64,000 nt of DNA from Borrelia coriaceae (GTDB taxonomy: Bacteria; Spirochaetota; Spirochaetia; Borreliales; Borreliaceae), in contig NZ_CP075076.1 of assembly GCF_023035295.1 (NCBI RefSeq), forward strand, positions 496,001-560,000. The letters are read 5' to 3'. Positions 29,701-38,669 of the stretch are shown piece by piece. Numbering within the stretch: the first letter of the stretch is position 1; each line of letters opens with the position of its first letter. The notes under the pieces are model-generated. The model was not told the DNA's origin and searched no databases. It was given only the letters and a program-made list of their open reading frames with translations. The position numbers and the translations under genes are program-made.

Positions 29701-30540
29701 TTGAGGGAAACTTTAGCAAATGAAATAAATCTTGTTAAAGGGTATAAAGGTGATTTTGAAAGTATCGCTAGAGAAATTGGAGATATTAAAATTAGAGCAT
29801 CAGACGTTATTGAGGTATTTAATGATTTAAAGAAGCATCAAATAGATATTGAGGGGATTAAAAAGGATCTTGCTCAATTTCTTGATTTTTATGCTTCCTT
29901 TAAAGAGAGATATAAGAAATTTATAGAATCTTATGATGAAATACAGGTTTATAAGACTAAACTTAAGGAAATAAGGGAAACTCAGAATGATATCCTTGAT
30001 AGTTATGATAGGATTAGTAATAAAGATAGCATATTAAAGTCTACATTAGAATCTGTTGATAGAAATTTTGATTTGATAAATGAAATAGAAAGTAGAATGC
30101 ATGTCTTATTTAAAGAAAGCTCTGGTTTTGAACAGAGTCTTGGTGAGTTAAAAGGGATTATGTCAGAACTACTGGTAAGTAAAGATTTATCACAAGAAGT
30201 CCTAAATAATGCTCAAACTCTTAAGGATATGCTAGTAGAGATTGAGAGTAAATTGGAACATACTAGAAGTATAAGAGAAAAGGTTGCAAAATCTGAGACT
30301 CGTCTAGAAAACTTAAATATTGCTGCTGAAGAGAGAATAAAAACCCTTGGAATTCTTGTAAAAACAGAATCTAAGTATAAAGATAATATTGGTCTTGCTA
30401 ATGAGACAGTTAGAGATTCTGTCATTAAGCTTATGAAACAAGGTTGGAGTGCTTTGGAAATTTCAAGAGCTACCAAGTTATCTCTTGGAGAGGTTGAGCT
30501 TATTTTGGAACTTGGAATTATTAGTAAAAATGACGATTAA
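23737..30540 (+). CDS. Giant membrane-anchored coiled-coil protein with 33-residue repeats
   Basis: This 2267-residue protein is unlike any enzyme. One membrane helix lies at about residues 7-25, followed by RHYDRRSRA, so the body should be cytoplasmic. Residues 40-2200 are almost wholly charged heptad/hendecad-type coiled coil rich in Lys, Glu, Asp and Ile. Residues 1327-1458 are four tandem 33-residue repeats (DNA 27715-28110), with a degenerate fifth. The last 45 residues form a compact helix-turn-helix-like tail (MKQGWSALEISRATKLSLGE). GTG 23737 and ATG 23752 are both possible starts. A cytoskeletal, tether or scaffold role is an inference; Borrelia is known to carry a very large hypothetical protein upstream of pheS. 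Confidence 0.85.
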   Translation: MDKIFMIDFVTVLVNLVLVFVILLIYRHYDRRSRALDKIKKFIDIAKDNLEDFIDEKTKEINNLAVDMEAYQRSSIEIIKRIDEVQHKIKNKSNDFAEVEKKIAYHDSMLKDLDDMALKVQDNIQRLQVDGKIVDKLSKTLKNFNSQIDSIDSRLGTVFDKFDKTNRESLESIKIESWDKFDNTIKDFSVRMDKLDRELMSYQESLVMIEEKKREILDKGNEKLENDFKEFLFKIETSIDNYNKSMEDSFNIYETKYKSIENSLDLIVEQAKTKIHDKEDFIFAKLNEELQIKFDEVFMYVDDRSKQIKDTLEGKLVLVDNEISSLSSVFKDSVYSRLNSLEETIRQEMRQYEEQFSDILEQFRVQLESNVGDIYREYDSKINQFDKEIRDRIDGSLKDANSRIESVQGGVRMLLDDLEDDSNRIYVEFKEKVKEDIGSFSNDIFSRMNDIGNEFEFKLSNISIDIQDRFSKLDSNLSSELKEMNERFVNDYSSLDNSINLKYQTLLETLNLKSSELEVQIEGKYKNIADKFERDIDDFTIRYNERFTKIAEKSDYDYQNFEITSNKLNEEINSLNDLLVQDFESLRRDFESKLSSISADINAEVFNLKSHYGEDIGKFVKQMEADKLQRESWQKEASLNLEDIKSQLNNTNEEFLNLVETQRIKGKELSENIFNELSEHIQKKAMDMHTNWKNEIVVLNKSLLDIKISSEDLLLSASSKIDSLEKDFNVRLEYVTSKTEDFESSILDKYKELRDISYDKSEETLSGIKEFIDNQAEIIHDKIIMMLNGLNEDFSNKENLIKDNISELDYRLKDFKLECEELLNKLRSELDGFIESRMNKVSEIKIDNQKQIDAFLNKISEDILSKRDMLNNEVDSKLNDWQGKLSEISVNIENVLSSGKIDIDLIDSDMNLKIKDLKSTFEGLESYYLEKIDEFRNQGNVYADELLKNLMSHFDSDTKELEESLSKKFATVLERSEEFVKEVDSLLKDKRTDIASFQASIDIIIDSLNSRFNDVNREINEKYSKVISDSREYSETLANKLENEIGYEIENVNRRLTDKMDILSKNMDDNLDQFKSSFEISKYQVENFEIKIKDIIEKEELRFSEVLKEIEQQYRVRREEAIDYKRSINNDIIQLKEQFRSVINELKNNIEDKSEFLNDLYKERFKIIENNFEERYSTFFIESEGAISKIRDEIYKILTDNDEHLRAKISEMDHNFEIIEGMSKEISKFEEDLRKRIEEDSDTIYHQFGVIKSDVEKEMKEQFDLYMKKATAAINEEMEKYENGINEKISAIKLIEDNFEIIERDLKYKIGEYHNEIDKVLDVRYMELESKYDERHLLIEKKIDDKTNLVDGLIADKYAELEGKYDERYLLIEKKIDDKTNLVDGLIADKYAELEGKYDERQLIIEKRIDDQANLVDGLIADKYAELEGKYDERQLIIEKRIDDQANLVDGLIASKYAELDNKYSNMHLEMENRLNTCISALGSQLSRSSEKMDGEIKEQWKNLSELKLSLENIEGGVLKLKEDSYYNVSSHLKLLEEDFFKDLKERSDSLKGSLESFVAYSDQRIENLERELIKNLEDKASIMKNFKVEIERELVLNKESLYSEFDKEFEIKRRDVESKIVFLETNLTGRIDEFIKLVDDRTNNVNSWFLKVKDDITNWQKSAYKELEEQASITKRSLHEIKRDVSAIESNFEGIKDSVNQRAKEISDHLNADIKEFENRSYLNLKNISDDVQGKVLDVENFMDFKIKSINEKISSHVEDLATQVEIKFLSQQKDIEDKIIEANEKLEYEFNLVFSRLEKEKQDIVNKFANDKGGFDAQVKLIQDDILNLSEKVNTYRIDIEKTIRENYDSFSSSMREEYVAFENEIKNNLNYSEEGIKILRDNLELQVSGIESEFRDKYELMIKGIDDNVSQLKMKVLSYDGELNNFIDEIKNDFIVYKADLREEFDSSYTVMSSKLENFKRLEVELDKNSELLKEVYYFKDKLEELRETLANEINLVKGYKGDFESIAREIGDIKIRASDVIEVFNDLKKHQIDIEGIKKDLAQFLDFYASFKERYKKFIESYDEIQVYKTKLKEIRETQNDILDSYDRISNKDSILKSTLESVDRNFDLINEIESRMHVLFKESSGFEQSLGELKGIMSELLVSKDLSQEVLNNAQTLKDMLVEIESKLEHTRSIREKVAKSETRLENLNIAAEERIKTLGILVKTESKYKDNIGLANETVRDSVIKLMKQGWSALEISRATKLSLGEVELILELGIISKNDD
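27715..28110 (+). repeat. Four tandem 99-bp repeats inside the coiled-coil gene
   Basis: Copies begin at 27715, 27814, 27913 and 28012, each exactly 99 bases (33 codons); a fifth, diverged copy starts at 28111. The protein unit begins ELEGKYDER and ends LVDGLIADKYA. Copies 3 and 4 differ by only a few bases, showing recent duplication or gene conversion. Thirty-three residues equal three 11-residue hendecads, so copy-number change keeps the coil in register. Confidence 0.95.
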
Positions 30541-30552
30541 AAGGATGATTTT

Positions 30553-32100
30553 GTGGAGAATAGATTTGAGGTAGTAAAGACATTACACCCTCTTGAGATA
30601 AAAGTAATTTTAAATTATAAAGAGGGAGATAAAATTTATGCCTTAAGACTTGCTGAAGACTTACTTTATAATGAAGGGCAATCAAATAAAACAATTGAAT
30701 GGCTTGTTTCTAAGGGTATTTTGAGAGAAACTTTTAGAAAGTTTAATGTGTTTTATCGTATAACTGAAAAAGGTATTGATGCTTTAAATAATGGTTTAAT
30801 TGAAGAGAGAATAATCAATCTTGTGTCTAAGAAAACAGTTTTAATGCCCAATCTGGCGTTAGAGTTAGAAACTGATCCTAGAGATGTTGGTAGGGCATTT
30901 GGTAATTTATCTAAAGAGGGAGTTTTATCTTTAGGATTGGGCAAGAAAGTTATTGTTAAAGATTTAAAGCGTGCTAGTTACAAAGTCGTTAAAGACTTAC
31001 TTCTAAAAGCTCAATCCCACGATCTTTTAGAAGATGATTTATCCCAAAATGAATTATTACTTATTTCTAATTATTCTAGGAAAAAAGGTGCTAGTGATGT
31101 GTTATTTAAAATAATAGAAAAATTGGACTTAAGATTTGAATTTTCCAAGTTTGGGTTAGAAGTAAAATCTAAACTTAAAGCTAATAATCTAACAGGTGAT
31201 GAGATTGTAAAGTTGACCCCTGAGATTTTAAGAAGTAAAGCTTATGAAGGTAAGAATTTTAGGGCTTATAATATTAATGTTCCATCGCATAAAACTTTCA
31301 TTGGACGTGCTAATCCTTATTCAGAATATATTGTTAAAGTTAAGGATAAGCTTGTAAGTTTGGGTTTTGAAGAATTTGATGGTCCTTTAGTTGAAAGTGA
31401 ATTTTTCAATAATGACGCTCTTTTTATGCCTCAATTTCATCCTGCACGTGATGTACGAGATGTTTATTATATCAAAAATCCAAGTTCATTGTCATTTTTA
31501 CCCGAGCCTTATTTTTCTAATGTTAAGGCTGTTCATGAAAATGGTTATACTACAGGTTCAAGAGGCTGGAGGTATGATTTTAACGAAAATATTTCAAAAA
31601 GATTGGTACTTAGAACTCAAGGTACGGTGCTTTCAGCAAGGCAATTAATTGATGCGAAAAACCCTGGTAAATATTTTGGCATTGTTAGATGTTTTCGATA
31701 TGATCAAGTTGATGCTACTCATGGAGCTGATTTTTATCAAACAGAAGGAATTGTTATTGGAGATGCTAATATTAAAACTTTATTGGGTCTTCTTGAAATT
31801 TTTGCTAAAGAATTGGCAGGTGCTACTGAAGTGAAATATGTTCCTGCCTATTTTCCATTTACAGAACCTTCAATAGAAGTTCATGTGAAACATCCTGTGC
31901 TTGGTTGGTTTGAGTTAGGAGGAAGTGGCATTTTTAGGCCAGAGGTTACAAAACCTTTTGGAATTGATGTGCCCGTTATTGCTTGGGGTATTGGCATTGA
32001 TAGAATGGCTTTGATGCATTTAGGTTTAAGTGATTTAAGAGAGCTTTTTACTCATGATATTGGTGCTGTTGTATTGAGGCGAGGAAAAATAAATGCCTAA
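30553..32100 (+). CDS. pheS: Phenylalanine-tRNA ligase alpha subunit, archaeal/eukaryotic type
   Basis: PheRS charges tRNA-Phe as an alpha2-beta2 enzyme. At 515 residues this alpha chain is far longer than the roughly 330-350 of typical bacteria and matches the archaeal/eukaryotic type. The N-terminal 200 residues hold winged-helix DNA/RNA-binding-like modules (EWLVSKGILRETFRKFNVFYRITEKG). The class II core has motif 2 at RCFRYDQVDATHGADFYQ and motif 3 at WGIGIDRMAL. It starts at GTG 30553 after AAGGATGA and overlaps pheT by 8 bases. Confidence 0.95.
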   Translation: MENRFEVVKTLHPLEIKVILNYKEGDKIYALRLAEDLLYNEGQSNKTIEWLVSKGILRETFRKFNVFYRITEKGIDALNNGLIEERIINLVSKKTVLMPNLALELETDPRDVGRAFGNLSKEGVLSLGLGKKVIVKDLKRASYKVVKDLLLKAQSHDLLEDDLSQNELLLISNYSRKKGASDVLFKIIEKLDLRFEFSKFGLEVKSKLKANNLTGDEIVKLTPEILRSKAYEGKNFRAYNINVPSHKTFIGRANPYSEYIVKVKDKLVSLGFEEFDGPLVESEFFNNDALFMPQFHPARDVRDVYYIKNPSSLSFLPEPYFSNVKAVHENGYTTGSRGWRYDFNENISKRLVLRTQGTVLSARQLIDAKNPGKYFGIVRCFRYDQVDATHGADFYQTEGIVIGDANIKTLLGLLEIFAKELAGATEVKYVPAYFPFTEPSIEVHVKHPVLGWFELGGSGIFRPEVTKPFGIDVPVIAWGIGIDRMALMHLGLSDLRELFTHDIGAVVLRRGKINA

Positions 32101-33787
32101 GGTAGAATTTTATAAGAGTCTTTTATTAGAAAAGATAGGTAAAAATTTGACGAAAGATGAGCTTGTGTCCGTTCTTGAAATGGCCAAGGCTGAAATTTGT
32201 GAGTTTGATACGGTTTACGATAAGATCAAAATTGAATTTAATGATACAAATAGACCCGATTTGTGGTCTTATACGGGACTTGTGCGTCAAATTAGGACGT
32301 ATCTTTTTGGTCATTTACCTTCGTTTAAGTTTTTTTCAATGCCTGATAATTTGCAAAAGTTTTATGGTGAAATTTTAGTTAGCCCTGAAGTATTTAGTAT
32401 TAGGCCTTTTATTTTTGGATTTTTGGCAAAAGGAATGATTTGCAATGAGCGAATGCTTGAAACTTTAGTTCAGTTGCAGGAGAAGCTTTGTCATAATTAT
32501 GGGCAAAGGCGTAAAAGGGTAGCAATGGGAATGTATTCATCCGCTTTGATTGAGTTTCCAATAAGTTATGTTGCATGTGATTCTGATTATCGATTTATTC
32601 CTTTAGGTATGGATACTGAAATGTCTATTGAAGAGATCAATAAGTATCATCCTAAAGGAATAGAATATGCCTCGATTCTTGCAAGTTTTAATAAATATCC
32701 TTTATTGTTGGATTTTAAGGATAATGTTCTCTCTTATCCTCCGGTAATCAATTCTAATGATATTGGAGCTTTAAGAGTAGGCGATGCCGATTTATTTATT
32801 GAGGTTACGGGAATTAATTTAGAGGCTACTTTGTTATCTTTATCAGTTGTTGCTTGTGATTTGCATGATATGGGGTTTGAAATTTTACCAGTCAAGACCG
32901 TTTTTCCTAAGGAGACTTTATTTGGAAAGGAAATAGTTTGTCCTTATTATTTTCAAGATACTTTAGAGGTTGATATTGAGAGTGTTAATAGAATACTTGG
33001 TAGCGATTTGACGGCAAATGATATGTGTGTTGAGTTAAAAAAATTAGGGATATCATCTTACATGAAGGATTTAAGCAAATTTTACATTATTCCTCCTGTT
33101 TATAGGAACGATTTTCTTCATGAAGTGGATGTTATTGAAGAAATAATGATAGGCAGAGGATTAGATAGTTTTAAGCCAGAACTTCCCAAAGATTTTACTC
33201 TGGGAAAACTGACTCAGATAGAAGAGTTTTCAAGAAAGATTAAAAATTTAATGGTTGGGATGGGATTTCAGGAGATGATTTATAATTATTTAGGTTCCAG
33301 TACGGATTTTATTGAGAAAATGAATATTGAGGGTGATGAGCTCTTAATTATTGCTAATCCAATTACAGAGGGTTATGAGTATGTTAGAGGCTCAATAGTA
33401 CCTGATTTGCTTAAATCTGAGAGCGTTAGTTCAAATTTTTCTTATCCCCATAAAATTTTTGAGATTGGCAAAGTGGCTTTAAAGGATTTAAATAGTGTTG
33501 ATGGCACTATTACTTATGATAATTTGGCTTTTCTGATGGCTGATAAGGAATTTTCATTTAATGAAATTAATTCTTTAGTTGCATCTCTTTTTTATTATTT
33601 AAATATTGAATTTAAGTTAATGGAATCAAATAGAACTCTTTATATAGATGGTAGAAGTGCTGATATTATAGTCAATGGCACTGTCTTAGGTAGCTTTGGT
33701 GAGGTATCACCTTACATATTGAGCAACTTTGGCATTATGGTTCCATGTTGCGTTTTAGAGATTAATCTTAATAAGCTTTTACATTAA
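32093..33787 (+). CDS. pheT: Phenylalanine-tRNA ligase beta subunit, archaeal/eukaryotic type
   Basis: The beta chain is 564 residues, well short of the roughly 800 of the bacterial type because it lacks the N-terminal EMAP-like and C-terminal FDX-ACB tRNA-binding domains. It opens directly with a B1-like segment, then the B3/B4 editing domain (about 90-270) and the B5 plus catalytic-like core (NDTNRPDLWSYTGL near the N terminus; RNDFLHEVDVIEEIMIGRG in the second half). Both subunits being of the same foreign type argues for transfer as an operon, as known for spirochaetes. Confidence 0.94.
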   Translation: MPKVEFYKSLLLEKIGKNLTKDELVSVLEMAKAEICEFDTVYDKIKIEFNDTNRPDLWSYTGLVRQIRTYLFGHLPSFKFFSMPDNLQKFYGEILVSPEVFSIRPFIFGFLAKGMICNERMLETLVQLQEKLCHNYGQRRKRVAMGMYSSALIEFPISYVACDSDYRFIPLGMDTEMSIEEINKYHPKGIEYASILASFNKYPLLLDFKDNVLSYPPVINSNDIGALRVGDADLFIEVTGINLEATLLSLSVVACDLHDMGFEILPVKTVFPKETLFGKEIVCPYYFQDTLEVDIESVNRILGSDLTANDMCVELKKLGISSYMKDLSKFYIIPPVYRNDFLHEVDVIEEIMIGRGLDSFKPELPKDFTLGKLTQIEEFSRKIKNLMVGMGFQEMIYNYLGSSTDFIEKMNIEGDELLIIANPITEGYEYVRGSIVPDLLKSESVSSNFSYPHKIFEIGKVALKDLNSVDGTITYDNLAFLMADKEFSFNEINSLVASLFYYLNIEFKLMESNRTLYIDGRSADIIVNGTVLGSFGEVSPYILSNFGIMVPCCVLEINLNKLLH

Positions 33788-33882
33788 TACAAATATTTTT
33801 GATTGATATAACATTTGGATTAAGTTATGTTTGTATATTTTATATAGTGTATTTAGTGTAGCATGATAGTGAAGGAATATTT

Positions 33883-34860
33883 ATGTTAAAGTTTGAGACA
33901 CTGGTTATAAAAACGGGTAATAAAAAGATTTTAAGGACTGAGATGGATTCCCTTGAGGATGTGATCATTGTTGGTTCAGGTCCTGCTGGGCTTACAGCTG
34001 GAATTTATACCGTTATGAGTGGGTATAAGACAGTTATTTTAGAAGGACCTGAGCCTGGAGGGCAGCTTACAACTACTACAGAAGTGTATAATTATCCGGG
34101 ATTTAAAAATGGTATAGATGGACGAGAATTGATGTCAAATATGAAAGAGCAGGTTATCAATTTGGGTGCTACTACTTATCTTGAGACTGTAAGCTCTATA
34201 GAAAAGAGGGGTGATATTTTTTATCTCTTTACTGGTAATTATATTTATAAGAGCAAAGCTGTGATTATTGCATCAGGCTCAGCACCTAAAAAATTAGATA
34301 CTCTTAAAAATTCAGATTTGTTTTGGAATAAAGGTATTTCTGTGTGTGCAATTTGTGATGGACATCTTTTTAAGGGTAAAACTGTTTTAGTAATTGGTGG
34401 GGGTAATACAGCAATCTCAGAAGCTATTTATTTAAGTAAGTTATCAGCAAAGGTGTATGTTATTGTGAGAAAGGATTATTTGAAAGCTATTGATATGTTA
34501 AGACGGGATATTGAAAAGTTATCTAATGTTGAGATCTTATATAATTGTGATGTTATAGAGGTTAATGGAGATAATGTTGTATCTAGCGTTATAATTATGA
34601 ACAATAAAGATAATTCTACTTTTAAGTTAAGTGTAGATGGGATATTTGTAGCTATTGGTTATAAGCCAAATACAGAGTTTTTAAAAGGGTTTTTAGAATT
34701 AGATGGAGATGGGTATATTTCTACTACAGATCTTGTTAAGACTAGTGTTGAAGGGGTATTTTCGTGTGGTGATGTTAGTAATAAACTTTATGCACAGGCT
34801 ATCACAGCTGCTGCTGAAGGATTTTTAGCTTCTGTTGAGCTGAGAAATTTTTTGGGGTAA
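33883..34860 (+). CDS. trxB: Thioredoxin reductase
   Basis: TrxB uses NADPH and FAD to reduce thioredoxin. In 325 residues it has the FAD motif GSGPAG (about 32-37), the redox pair C155-A-I-C158, the NADPH motif GGGNTA and the C-terminal FAD contact CGDV. GAAGGA precedes ATG 33883 and the N-terminal 25-residue lead is in keeping with the start chosen. It has its own upstream gap of 95 bases and converges on rlmB. In Borrelia, which lacks glutathione reductase as far as I know, this would be the main disulfide reductase. Confidence 0.95.
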   Translation: MLKFETLVIKTGNKKILRTEMDSLEDVIIVGSGPAGLTAGIYTVMSGYKTVILEGPEPGGQLTTTTEVYNYPGFKNGIDGRELMSNMKEQVINLGATTYLETVSSIEKRGDIFYLFTGNYIYKSKAVIIASGSAPKKLDTLKNSDLFWNKGISVCAICDGHLFKGKTVLVIGGGNTAISEAIYLSKLSAKVYVIVRKDYLKAIDMLRRDIEKLSNVEILYNCDVIEVNGDNVVSSVIIMNNKDNSTFKLSVDGIFVAIGYKPNTEFLKGFLELDGDGYISTTDLVKTSVEGVFSCGDVSNKLYAQAITAAAEGFLASVELRNFLG

Positions 34861-34874
34861 TTAGTTTTTAGTTT

Positions 34875-34892
34875 ATTGTTTTTACAAACAAT
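34875..34892. terminator. Possible bidirectional terminator between trxB and rlmB
   Basis: ATTGTTT at 34875-34881 pairs with AAACAAT at 34886-34892 around TTAC, in the 35-base gap between two convergent genes. The stem is short and AT-only except for one G-C pair, with modest T runs, so this is a weak call. Confidence 0.3.
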
Positions 34893-34895
34893 GTG

Positions 34896-35630
34896 CTAAA
34901 GCAAATTAAGTTGTCTTTTGATTTCAAATATTAAGATTCCTGTTGAAACCGATACATTTAATGAGTCTATTTTGCCTTTAGTTGGAATTTTGACTAAGAA
35001 GTCAGAATTGTCTTTTATTAATTTGTGTATTCCTTTTCCCTCGTTTCCCATAATAAGTGCGATTTTGTTATCCTGTATTTGCAACGTGTTTATTGATTTT
35101 CCTTTGATGTCGCTAGCATATATCCAAAATCCATTTTTTTTTAAGTATTTTATTACATTATTTATATTTGGAACTGTCAATTTATTGACATATTGACTTG
35201 CTCCAGAGCTCGTGCGTAAGATAGTTATGTTATCTTTTGCACTTCGTCTCTGGCTAGTAATTACAAGATCAATGTTGAACTGTTCTGATGTTCTAAGAAT
35301 TGCGCCAAAATTTTGCGGATCTTCTATTCCATCAAGTATTAAGATAAATACATGATTTTTATATTGGAATTCTTCTAAGAATTCTTTTAAGTTTTTGTCT
35401 TGTTTGTTTGTGTTATTAGATTTAGAAATTTTTAATTTTAATGCAAAACCCCTATGATTGTTGTTGCCAATTATTTTAGCAAGATCATCCACCTTGGTTA
35501 TTTGAATATTATATTCTTTGGCGAGTTTTTCAATGTTTGTACTTTTTGGACTTGCCTTTGCAATGTATAATTCAAATCCTTTTTTATTTTTTATGCTTTC
35601 AATTATTGAATTGGCGTGTGTAATATACAT
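34896..35630 (-). CDS. rlmB: SpoU-family 23S rRNA 2'-O-methyltransferase (RlmB type)
   Basis: TrmH/SpoU methyltransferases fold into a trefoil knot and modify ribose 2'-OH; RlmB targets G2251 of 23S rRNA. The three motifs are clear: LDGIEDPQNFGAILRTSEQF (motif 1), LIMGNEGKGI (motif 2) and IPTKGKIDSLNVSVSTGI (motif 3). The N-terminal 75 residues form the substrate-binding domain. At 244 residues the length fits RlmB. It lies six bases after dnaJ on the same strand, so it likely shares the heat-shock transcript. Which nucleotide it modifies is inferred from likeness. Confidence 0.87.
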   Translation of the reverse strand: MYITHANSIIESIKNKKGFELYIAKASPKSTNIEKLAKEYNIQITKVDDLAKIIGNNNHRGFALKLKISKSNNTNKQDKNLKEFLEEFQYKNHVFILILDGIEDPQNFGAILRTSEQFNIDLVITSQRRSAKDNITILRTSSGASQYVNKLTVPNINNVIKYLKKNGFWIYASDIKGKSINTLQIQDNKIALIMGNEGKGIHKLIKDNSDFLVKIPTKGKIDSLNVSVSTGILIFEIKRQLNLL

Positions 35631-35636
35631 ATTTAA

Positions 35637-36740
35637 CTAAACCTTGTTTAAGGTGACTTCATCAATATCATTAATTTCCTTGCTTAAATCTTCCAATAAA
35701 CGAATGGCATGGTAACTTAAATTTTTAGGAATTTTGGTTTTGATAATTAAAATGAGATTTCCAAATTTTTCTGTGTGTAGTATTGGCATACCTTCGTTCT
35801 TGATGATAATTTGTTCGTCATTTTCTATACCCTTTGGAATTTTTATTGCAATCTTTTTTTCTGCTATTGTTTTTATTTTTATCTCTTTTCCAAGTGCTGC
35901 TTGAGTGAAGCTTATTGGGAGAGTTGCGTATAGGTCTTTTCCATTTCGTTTGAAAATTTTATGTGGTTTTATTGATACTCTTATATAGAGATCACCGTAT
36001 TGTTGGTTGTCGGGGTTGACGCTACCTTTGCCTCTAATTTTTATTTGCTGAGAGTCATCAATGCCTGCTGGGATTTTTAGTTCGGTCGTTTCTTTATATT
36101 TTAGACTTCCAGTGCCTTTGCATGATCTGCAAGGATTTGATATTATTTTTCCATTTCCATAGCATTTTGGACATGTAGTTGTTACTCTAAAAAAACCTCC
36201 TCCTTGTATTACTCGACCACCCCCATTGCACATGTTGCATATTGAAGGACTGGTTCCTTTTTCAGATCTTTTTCCAAAACAAGATTCACATAGTATATTT
36301 CTTGTAATATTAATGTTATTTTTATAACCTAAATAAGCTTCTTCAAGTGATATTTCTATTTGGTATGTTATATCTTGACCTTTTTCATGATGTTGACTTC
36401 TGTCTTGTCCTCGTTTTCCAGTAAAAAATGAATCAAAGATATCTCCAAAATCTTCAAAAATGTCTGAGAACCCACTAAATCCGCTAGAAAATCCACTAAA
36501 TCCTGAGGTTCCTCCGCCTTCAAAAGCTGTGTGCCCAAATCGATCGTATTGAGCACGCTTGTTGTCATCTCCTAAGACCTCATAAGCTTCTGTTGCTTCT
36601 TTGAAGATAGATTCAGCATTTTTGTTATCTTTATTTTTGTCAGGATGATATTTGATAGCTATTTTTCTATATGCTTTTTTTATTTCCTCTTTTGAGGCTC
36701 CTTTTGAGAGCCCCAAAACCTCATAGTAATCTCTTTTCAC
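35637..36740 (-). CDS. dnaJ: Chaperone protein DnaJ
   Basis: DnaJ delivers clients to DnaK and stimulates its ATPase. The J domain has HPD at residues 32-34, followed by a Gly/Phe-rich linker (about 72-105), four zinc cysteine pairs ([32 protein letters not shown]) and two C-terminal client domains; 367 residues in all. The first zinc motif departs from CxxCxGxG. The GTG start overlaps the dnaK stop by one base, with GAGGATAAG inside dnaK as Shine-Dalgarno. Confidence 0.97.
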   Translation of the reverse strand: MKRDYYEVLGLSKGASKEEIKKAYRKIAIKYHPDKNKDNKNAESIFKEATEAYEVLGDDNKRAQYDRFGHTAFEGGGTSGFSGFSSGFSGFSDIFEDFGDIFDSFFTGKRGQDRSQHHEKGQDITYQIEISLEEAYLGYKNNINITRNILCESCFGKRSEKGTSPSICNMCNGGGRVIQGGGFFRVTTTCPKCYGNGKIISNPCRSCKGTGSLKYKETTELKIPAGIDDSQQIKIRGKGSVNPDNQQYGDLYIRVSIKPHKIFKRNGKDLYATLPISFTQAALGKEIKIKTIAEKKIAIKIPKGIENDEQIIIKNEGMPILHTEKFGNLILIIKTKIPKNLSYHAIRLLEDLSKEINDIDEVTLNKV

Positions 36741-38638
36741 TATTTCTTATCCTCATCAACAACTTCGTAATCAGCTTCTTTGCTTTCATTACCTGGATTG
36801 TTTTGAGCATTGCCTTGAGATGATGAACTGGCTTGAGAGTCTTTATACAGCATTTCGGATATTTTATAAGAAGCTTGTTGAAGTTCTTCTGTTTTGGATT
36901 TAATTGAAGACACATCTGCCCCTTCTAGTGCATTTTTAAGTTCCTTTATTTTATTTTCAATGTTTTCCTTATCTTCATTTGTTATTTTATCTCCATGTTC
37001 TTTTAGAGATTTTTCTGTTTGGTATATTAAGGAATTAGCTATGTTTTTTGCTTCTATATTTTCTTTTAGTTTTTTATCTTCCTCAGCATGAGCTTCAGCG
37101 TCTTTCACCATTCTTTCAATTTCTTCTTCAGATAGTCCTGATGATGATTCAATTCGAATTTTTTGTTCTTTTCCAGTTCCCATATCTTTAGCAGAGACGT
37201 GAACTATTCCATTAGCATCAATATCAAAGCTCACTTCTATTTGTGGAACTCCTCTTGGTGCTGCTGGTATTCCATCAAGAATGAAATTACCCAGTACTCT
37301 ATTTTGTGATGCCATTTCGCGTTCACCTTGTAAGACTTTAATGTCTACAGAAGTTTGGTTATCTGCTGCTGTTGAGAATACTTGACTCTTTTTGGTAGGA
37401 ATTGTGGTGTTTCTTTCAATTAGTTTTGTCATAACTCCACCAAGTGTTTCAATACCTAGGGAGAGAGGTGTAACATCAAGGAGTACCATGTCTTTAGTTT
37501 CTCCTGTCAAGATTCCACCTTGAATTGCGGCTCCTATTGCAACAGCTTCATCAGGGTTTACACCCTTATTTGGTTCTTGTCCAAATATTTCTTTTACAAT
37601 TTTTTGAATTGCTGGTATTCTTGTGGAGCCTCCAACAAGTATTACTTCGTTGATATCAGAATCTTTAAGTCCAGCGTCTTTAATAGCTTTGAGGCATGGT
37701 TCTTTTGTTTTTTGCACTAGATGATCTACCATTTGTTCAAATTTTGCCCTTGTGAGAGTGTACTGTAGATGCTTAGGTCCATTTGCATCGGCTGTGATGA
37801 ATGGAAGATTAATTGATGCTTCTTGAGCACCTGATAGTTCTATCTTTGCTTTTTCTGCTGCTTCTTTAAGTCTTTGGAGTGCCATTTTATCGTTTGATAA
37901 ATCAATAGCATTATCTTTTTTAAATTCAGTGATTAAGTATTTGATGATTTCATCATCAAAATTATCCCCTCCAAGATGGGTGTCTCCATTTGTTGATTTA
38001 ACTTCAAAAACACCATCTCCAAGTTCGAGTATTGAGATATCGAATGTTCCACCACCTAAATCGTAAACAGCAACTATTTCTTCATTTTTTTTCTCAATTC
38101 CATAAGCAAGAGCTGCAGCTGTTGGTTCGTTAACAATTCTTTTAACGTCAAGACCTGCAATCTTTCCAGCATCTTTTGTTGCTTGTCTTTGTGCGTCATT
38201 GAAATATGCTGGAACAGTAATTACGGCTTCGGTAACCCTTTCTCCTAAATAGGCCTCAGCTGTTTCTTTCATTTTGGTAAGAGTTGCAGCTGATATTTCA
38301 GGTGGTGACATTTGTTTTTTTATATTGGAAATGTTTACACGAGCATCTCCGTTTTGTCCTTTCTCTACTTTATAAGGAACCATTTTAATTTCACTTGCAA
38401 CTTCCTCAAATCTTCTACCCATGAATCTTTTAATTGAATATATGGTGTTCTCAGGATTTGTAACCATTTGGTTTTTTGCTACTTGTCCTACAAGTCGTTC
38501 ACCCTTGTTTGTATAAGCTACAATTGACGGGGTAGTTCTGCCTCCTTCTGAGTTTTGTATTACAACAGGTTTTCCATGTTCCATTATGGCTACACATGAA
38601 TTTGTTGTTCCCAGATCAATTCCTATTATCTTTCCCAT
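36740..38638 (-). CDS. dnaK: Chaperone protein DnaK (Hsp70)
   Basis: DnaK is the ATP-driven Hsp70 chaperone. The 632 residues begin [19 protein letters not shown] and contain the phosphate-2 motif [16 protein letters not shown], the substrate-binding beta domain (about 390-505), the helical lid and the usual acidic C terminus ending [10 protein letters not shown] (the EEVD-like bacterial tail). AAAGGAGG precedes the ATG, and grpE ends 31 bases upstream. Confidence 0.99.
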   Translation of the reverse strand: MGKIIGIDLGTTNSCVAIMEHGKPVVIQNSEGGRTTPSIVAYTNKGERLVGQVAKNQMVTNPENTIYSIKRFMGRRFEEVASEIKMVPYKVEKGQNGDARVNISNIKKQMSPPEISAATLTKMKETAEAYLGERVTEAVITVPAYFNDAQRQATKDAGKIAGLDVKRIVNEPTAAALAYGIEKKNEEIVAVYDLGGGTFDISILELGDGVFEVKSTNGDTHLGGDNFDDEIIKYLITEFKKDNAIDLSNDKMALQRLKEAAEKAKIELSGAQEASINLPFITADANGPKHLQYTLTRAKFEQMVDHLVQKTKEPCLKAIKDAGLKDSDINEVILVGGSTRIPAIQKIVKEIFGQEPNKGVNPDEAVAIGAAIQGGILTGETKDMVLLDVTPLSLGIETLGGVMTKLIERNTTIPTKKSQVFSTAADNQTSVDIKVLQGEREMASQNRVLGNFILDGIPAAPRGVPQIEVSFDIDANGIVHVSAKDMGTGKEQKIRIESSSGLSEEEIERMVKDAEAHAEEDKKLKENIEAKNIANSLIYQTEKSLKEHGDKITNEDKENIENKIKELKNALEGADVSSIKSKTEELQQASYKISEMLYKDSQASSSSQGNAQNNPGNESKEADYEVVDEDKK

Positions 38639-38669
38639 ATAAAGCCTCCTTTATTTTTGATTGCTAATA

